From contig JAHWYE010000055.1 of NCBI GenBank assembly GCA_020028195.1, forward strand, positions 1 through 8,459: DNA of 8,459 bases. Direction: 5' to 3'. Shown one piece after another: positions 6,693 through 8,459 of this stretch (its first letter is position 1; each line of letters begins with the position of its first letter). The position numbers and the translations under genes were made by a program. Under the pieces are notes generated by a model. The model had not been told where the DNA came from. It worked only from the letters and a program-made list of their open reading frames with translations, and searched no databases. Source of the DNA: Nitrospirota bacterium. Its GTDB lineage: Bacteria; Nitrospirota; Nitrospiria; Nitrospirales; Nitrospiraceae.

Positions 6693-8036
6693 TTATCCTC
6701 TGGTGATCTGATTCTTCAGGCTCTCCAGCGTGGCTGTGAGCGCAGCATCCGCCTCTTTAGCCTTGGCGATCTGCTTACAGGCGTGAATGATCGTGGTATG
6801 GTCCTTCCCGCCGAACTGTCGTCCGATCTCTGGAAACGAGGCGTCGGTAAGCTCACGGCACAGGTGCATCGCGATTTGCCGCGGATGGACCAGCGTCTTG
6901 CTCCGTCGCCGCGATTTGAGCTCGGCGATTTTGACGTGGAAGCGAGTAGCTACCGCTTCCTGGATATCGTCCATCGCGATGACCTTCTTCTTGTCGCCGA
7001 TGACATCCCGCAGGACATTCCTGGCCATCTCCATCGTGATCGGCTGCCCCGTCAAGGAGGAATAGGCCCCAACCCGGACCAATGCTCCCTCCAGCTCCCG
7101 GATGTTGCTCTTCATGTTTTCCGCCAGGAACTGGATCACCCCCTCGGGTAAACTGATCCCCTCGTCTTCGGACTTCTTGCGGAGGATCGCGATTCGCGTT
7201 TCCACATCTGGCAGTTGCAGGTCTGCGACCAAGCCCCACCCGAAGCGCGACCGGAGTCGCTCCTCCATGTCCGGCATTTCCCTCGGGAACCGATCGCTCG
7301 AGACCACGATCTGTTTACGGGCTTCATAGAGGCTGTTGAAGGTGTGGAAGAATTCCTCCTGAGTGCGCTCTTTCCCGGCGAGGAACTGCACATCGTCGAT
7401 CAAGAGCATGTCGATGCTCCGGTAGCGCTTGCGTAGGTCGACCATTTTGTCGTACCGAATCGAGTTGATCACCTCGTTCGTGAACTGCTCCGTCGTGACA
7501 TATGCAATCCTGAGGTCGGTCCGCTCTGCAACGTGATTTCCGATCGCGTTGAGCAGGTGGGTCTTGCCAAGCCCCACGCCCCCGTAGATAAAGAGCGGGT
7601 TATAGGCCTGGGCGGGCTTGTCCGCGACTGCCAGGCTCGCCGCGTGGGCGAATTGGTTGCTGGCACCGACCACGAAGCTGGTAAACGTGTATTTGGGATT
7701 AAGGTGCGCGGTTCTCCGCTGTCGCCCTGCCTGAGAGCCTCGGTTCACCGACGTCTGAGCAGGGACAGGTCCTGCTCTGGCTTCTGCCCTGCTGCCGGTC
7801 ACGAATGCCACGTCCACCGCATCCCTGCCGTAAGCGGCGGCCAAGGCCTCGCCGAGGAGGCTCCGATAGTGCTTCTCCAGCCACTCCCCAAAAAACTTGT
7901 TCGGCACGGCAATTCTGGCCGACGAGTCCTCAATGTGCTGGAGCTGTACTGGCACAAACCAGGTGTCAAACACCTGCTTCGGGACCTTGGCCCCGATGTA
8001 GGCAAGCGCCTCTTCCCAGACAGCATTAGTACCCAT
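6693..8036 (-). CDS. dnaA: Chromosomal replication initiator protein DnaA
   Basis: DnaA is the AAA+ initiator that binds DnaA boxes at oriC, melts the duplex and recruits the helicase; it also represses its own promoter in many bacteria. From the ATG at 8034-8036 the protein has 447 residues, the normal size. Domain I is at about 1-80 (VWEEALAYIGAKVPKQVFDT; PNKFFGEWLEKHY), followed by a short basic, Gln/Gly-rich linker at about 81-110. The AAA+ domain begins at NPKYTF with Walker A GGVGLGKT (152-159), Walker B LLIDDVQF (211-218), sensor I VVSSDR (244-249), arginine finger R264 in RLRSRFGWGL and sensor II NIRELEGAL (311-319). The domain IV DNA-binding signature is GGKDHTTIIHAC (409-420), with Lys where Arg is commonest. 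The same frame extends upstream to a GTG at 8058-8060, but the Shine-Dalgarno GGAGG lies inside that extension and is nine bases before the ATG, so I chose the ATG. The stop is TAA. Confidence 0.97.
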   Translation of the reverse strand: MGTNAVWEEALAYIGAKVPKQVFDTWFVPVQLQHIEDSSARIAVPNKFFGEWLEKHYRSLLGEALAAAYGRDAVDVAFVTGSRAEARAGPVPAQTSVNRGSQAGRQRRTAHLNPKYTFTSFVVGASNQFAHAASLAVADKPAQAYNPLFIYGGVGLGKTHLLNAIGNHVAERTDLRIAYVTTEQFTNEVINSIRYDKMVDLRKRYRSIDMLLIDDVQFLAGKERTQEEFFHTFNSLYEARKQIVVSSDRFPREMPDMEERLRSRFGWGLVADLQLPDVETRIAILRKKSEDEGISLPEGVIQFLAENMKSNIRELEGALVRVGAYSSLTGQPITMEMARNVLRDVIGDKKKVIAMDDIQEAVATRFHVKIAELKSRRRSKTLVHPRQIAMHLCRELTDASFPEIGRQFGGKDHTTIIHACKQIAKAKEADAALTATLESLKNQITRG

Positions 8037-8045
8037 GATCGCAAG

Positions 8046-8050
8046 CCTCC
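8046..8050 (-). promoter_or_regulatory. dnaA ribosome binding site
   Basis: GGAGG on the minus strand (within ACGGAGG), nine bases before the ATG at 8034-8036. It decides the start in favour of the ATG over the upstream in-frame GTG. A DnaA-box sequence begins only two bases further upstream in the transcript. Confidence 0.8.
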
Positions 8051-8052
8051 GT

Positions 8053-8084
8053 TTATACACAGCTTTATTAACACGTGTGGATAA
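8053..8084. promoter_or_regulatory. Cluster of three DnaA-box sequences upstream of dnaA
   Basis: Three nine-base sites fall within 32 bases. TTATACACA at 8053-8061 (plus strand) fits the consensus TTATNCACA. TTATTAACA at 8065-8073 (plus) has one mismatch. TGTGGATAA at 8076-8084 is the perfect TTATCCACA box on the minus strand. The last two are separated by CG and form the near-palindrome TTATTAACACGTGTGGATAA (16 of 20 positions symmetric), centred on the exact palindrome ACACGTGT (8071-8078). The position between a probable promoter and the dnaA ribosome binding site suits autoregulation by DnaA and/or origin function (established for the family; inferred here). Confidence 0.75.
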
Positions 8085-8100
8085 CTAGGGACGCCGTTCT

Positions 8101-8129
8101 ATCCTGCTAGTTTAAAGAGGTCCTGTAAA
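8101..8129 (-). promoter_or_regulatory. Weak candidate sigma70-type promoter for dnaA
   Basis: On the minus strand, TTTACA (8124-8129; one mismatch to TTGACA) is followed after 17 bases by CAGGAT (8101-8106; three of six matches to TATAAT, including the A at position 2 and the final T). Transcription would start near 8094, placing the DnaA-box cluster in the early transcribed region. The -10 match is poor, so this is only the best candidate found by eye. Confidence 0.25.
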
Positions 8130-8249
8130 ATCGCGGGCTTGTCAGTCTTACCCTAGACGCTCCCGACTGTATCCGTGCCCCAGGGTGCTTCTCCCTTGGT
8201 TGCTTCACCCCAAGAGCTAGCCTCTTCCGATCCACAAGATGCCCTGTTT

Positions 8250-8258
8250 TTATCCACG
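8250..8258 (+). promoter_or_regulatory. Near-consensus DnaA box
   Basis: TTATCCACG differs from the TTATCCACA box only at the last base and is preceded by a run of T. It lies about 170 bases from the main cluster. It supports an extended DnaA-binding region but is a single imperfect site. Confidence 0.4.
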
Positions 8259-8356
8259 ACCAACGAGACCGTTACCCAAAGGATCTCTTTACGAGTTCCT
8301 TCCTCAACAACCTTTAGAGTCCATCGCTTTCCCGCTATCAGACATGTCCACAGCCC

Positions 8357-8418
8357 CTCCTACTCCTACTCCTGTTCCGATGACTTCTCTTTGTACAGAG
8401 CCTACTCGGAGTCGGAGT
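8357..8418. repeat. Short CTCCTA tandem repeat with inverted partner
   Basis: CTCCTA occurs twice in tandem at 8357-8368 and continues as CTCCT to 8373. CGGAGT occurs twice in tandem at 8407-8418. The segment 8362-8372 pairs with 8408-8418 at 10 of 11 positions, leaving a 35-base loop. The structure lies in the non-coding region upstream of dnaA; its meaning is unknown. Confidence 0.5.
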
Positions 8419-8459
8419 CGCTTGCCCGTCACAACACGACAACTCCGTCGGCATCAAAG

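Larger units (their letters stand above)
8085..8459. other. Non-coding region upstream of dnaA, possible part of oriC
   Basis: About 375 bases with no gene I can support. Besides the box cluster next to dnaA, it contains TTATCCACG (8250-8258, one mismatch to a DnaA box) and two weaker matches with two mismatches each, CGATCCACA (8228-8236) and ATGTCCACA (8344-8352). By-eye counts over 8221-8400 give C at more than twice G on the plus strand, so the minus strand is G-rich, as expected for the leading strand of a fork moving left through dnaA. No obvious AT-rich unwinding element is visible, and the active origin could lie partly outside the window. Short repeats at 8186-8210 and 8357-8418 are the only other structure seen. 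Confidence 0.4.

Noticed and set aside
8195..8214. Small hairpin CTTGG/CCAAG
   Set aside because: A five-base stem with a ten-base loop and no T run is within chance for a region this size.

Overview
The window holds the chromosomal replication-initiation and gyrase cluster of a GC-rich bacterium, all on the minus strand. In transcription order (right to left) it reads: non-coding origin-like region, dnaA, dnaN, gyrB, gyrA, and the start of a membrane-protein gene cut by the left edge. The gene order without recF, the long GyrB carrying the Gram-negative-type insert, and the general look of the proteins suggest Nitrospirota, perhaps a Nitrospira relative. That placement is an impression from memory, not a search result.

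Right part, about 8037-8459: no convincing gene. A tight group of DnaA-box sequences (8053-8084) lies just upstream of dnaA and almost touches its ribosome binding site. Weaker boxes are scattered to about 8352. The plus strand here is clearly rich in C over G. This fits an oriC / dnaA control region, part of which may lie beyond the right edge.

Middle, 3013-8036: dnaA (447 codons from the ATG at 8034-8036), dnaN (374) and gyrB (833) are packed with gaps of 25 and 28 bases, each with a good Shine-Dalgarno sequence, as expected for one operon. Together they load the replication machinery (DnaA), tether the polymerase (beta clamp) and supply half of DNA gyrase.

Between gyrB and gyrA is a 175-base spacer, the most unusual part of the window. 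It contains blocks of a degenerate 7-base repeat (GCYATNN on one strand, NNATRGC on the other), placed as two blocks facing two inverted blocks. Together they give a 17-base inverted repeat with one mismatch that could fold in the gyrB-gyrA transcript just ahead of the gyrA ribosome binding site.

Left part: gyrA (830 codons) with all catalytic motifs, a 54-base gap, then the first 96 codons of an unrecognised single-pass membrane protein. All four core genes look intact. I found no tRNA, rRNA, insertion sequence, CRISPR array or convincing intrinsic terminator. Apart from the repeat spacer and the origin region this is ordinary core-genome DNA; I see no evidence of a new multi-gene system.
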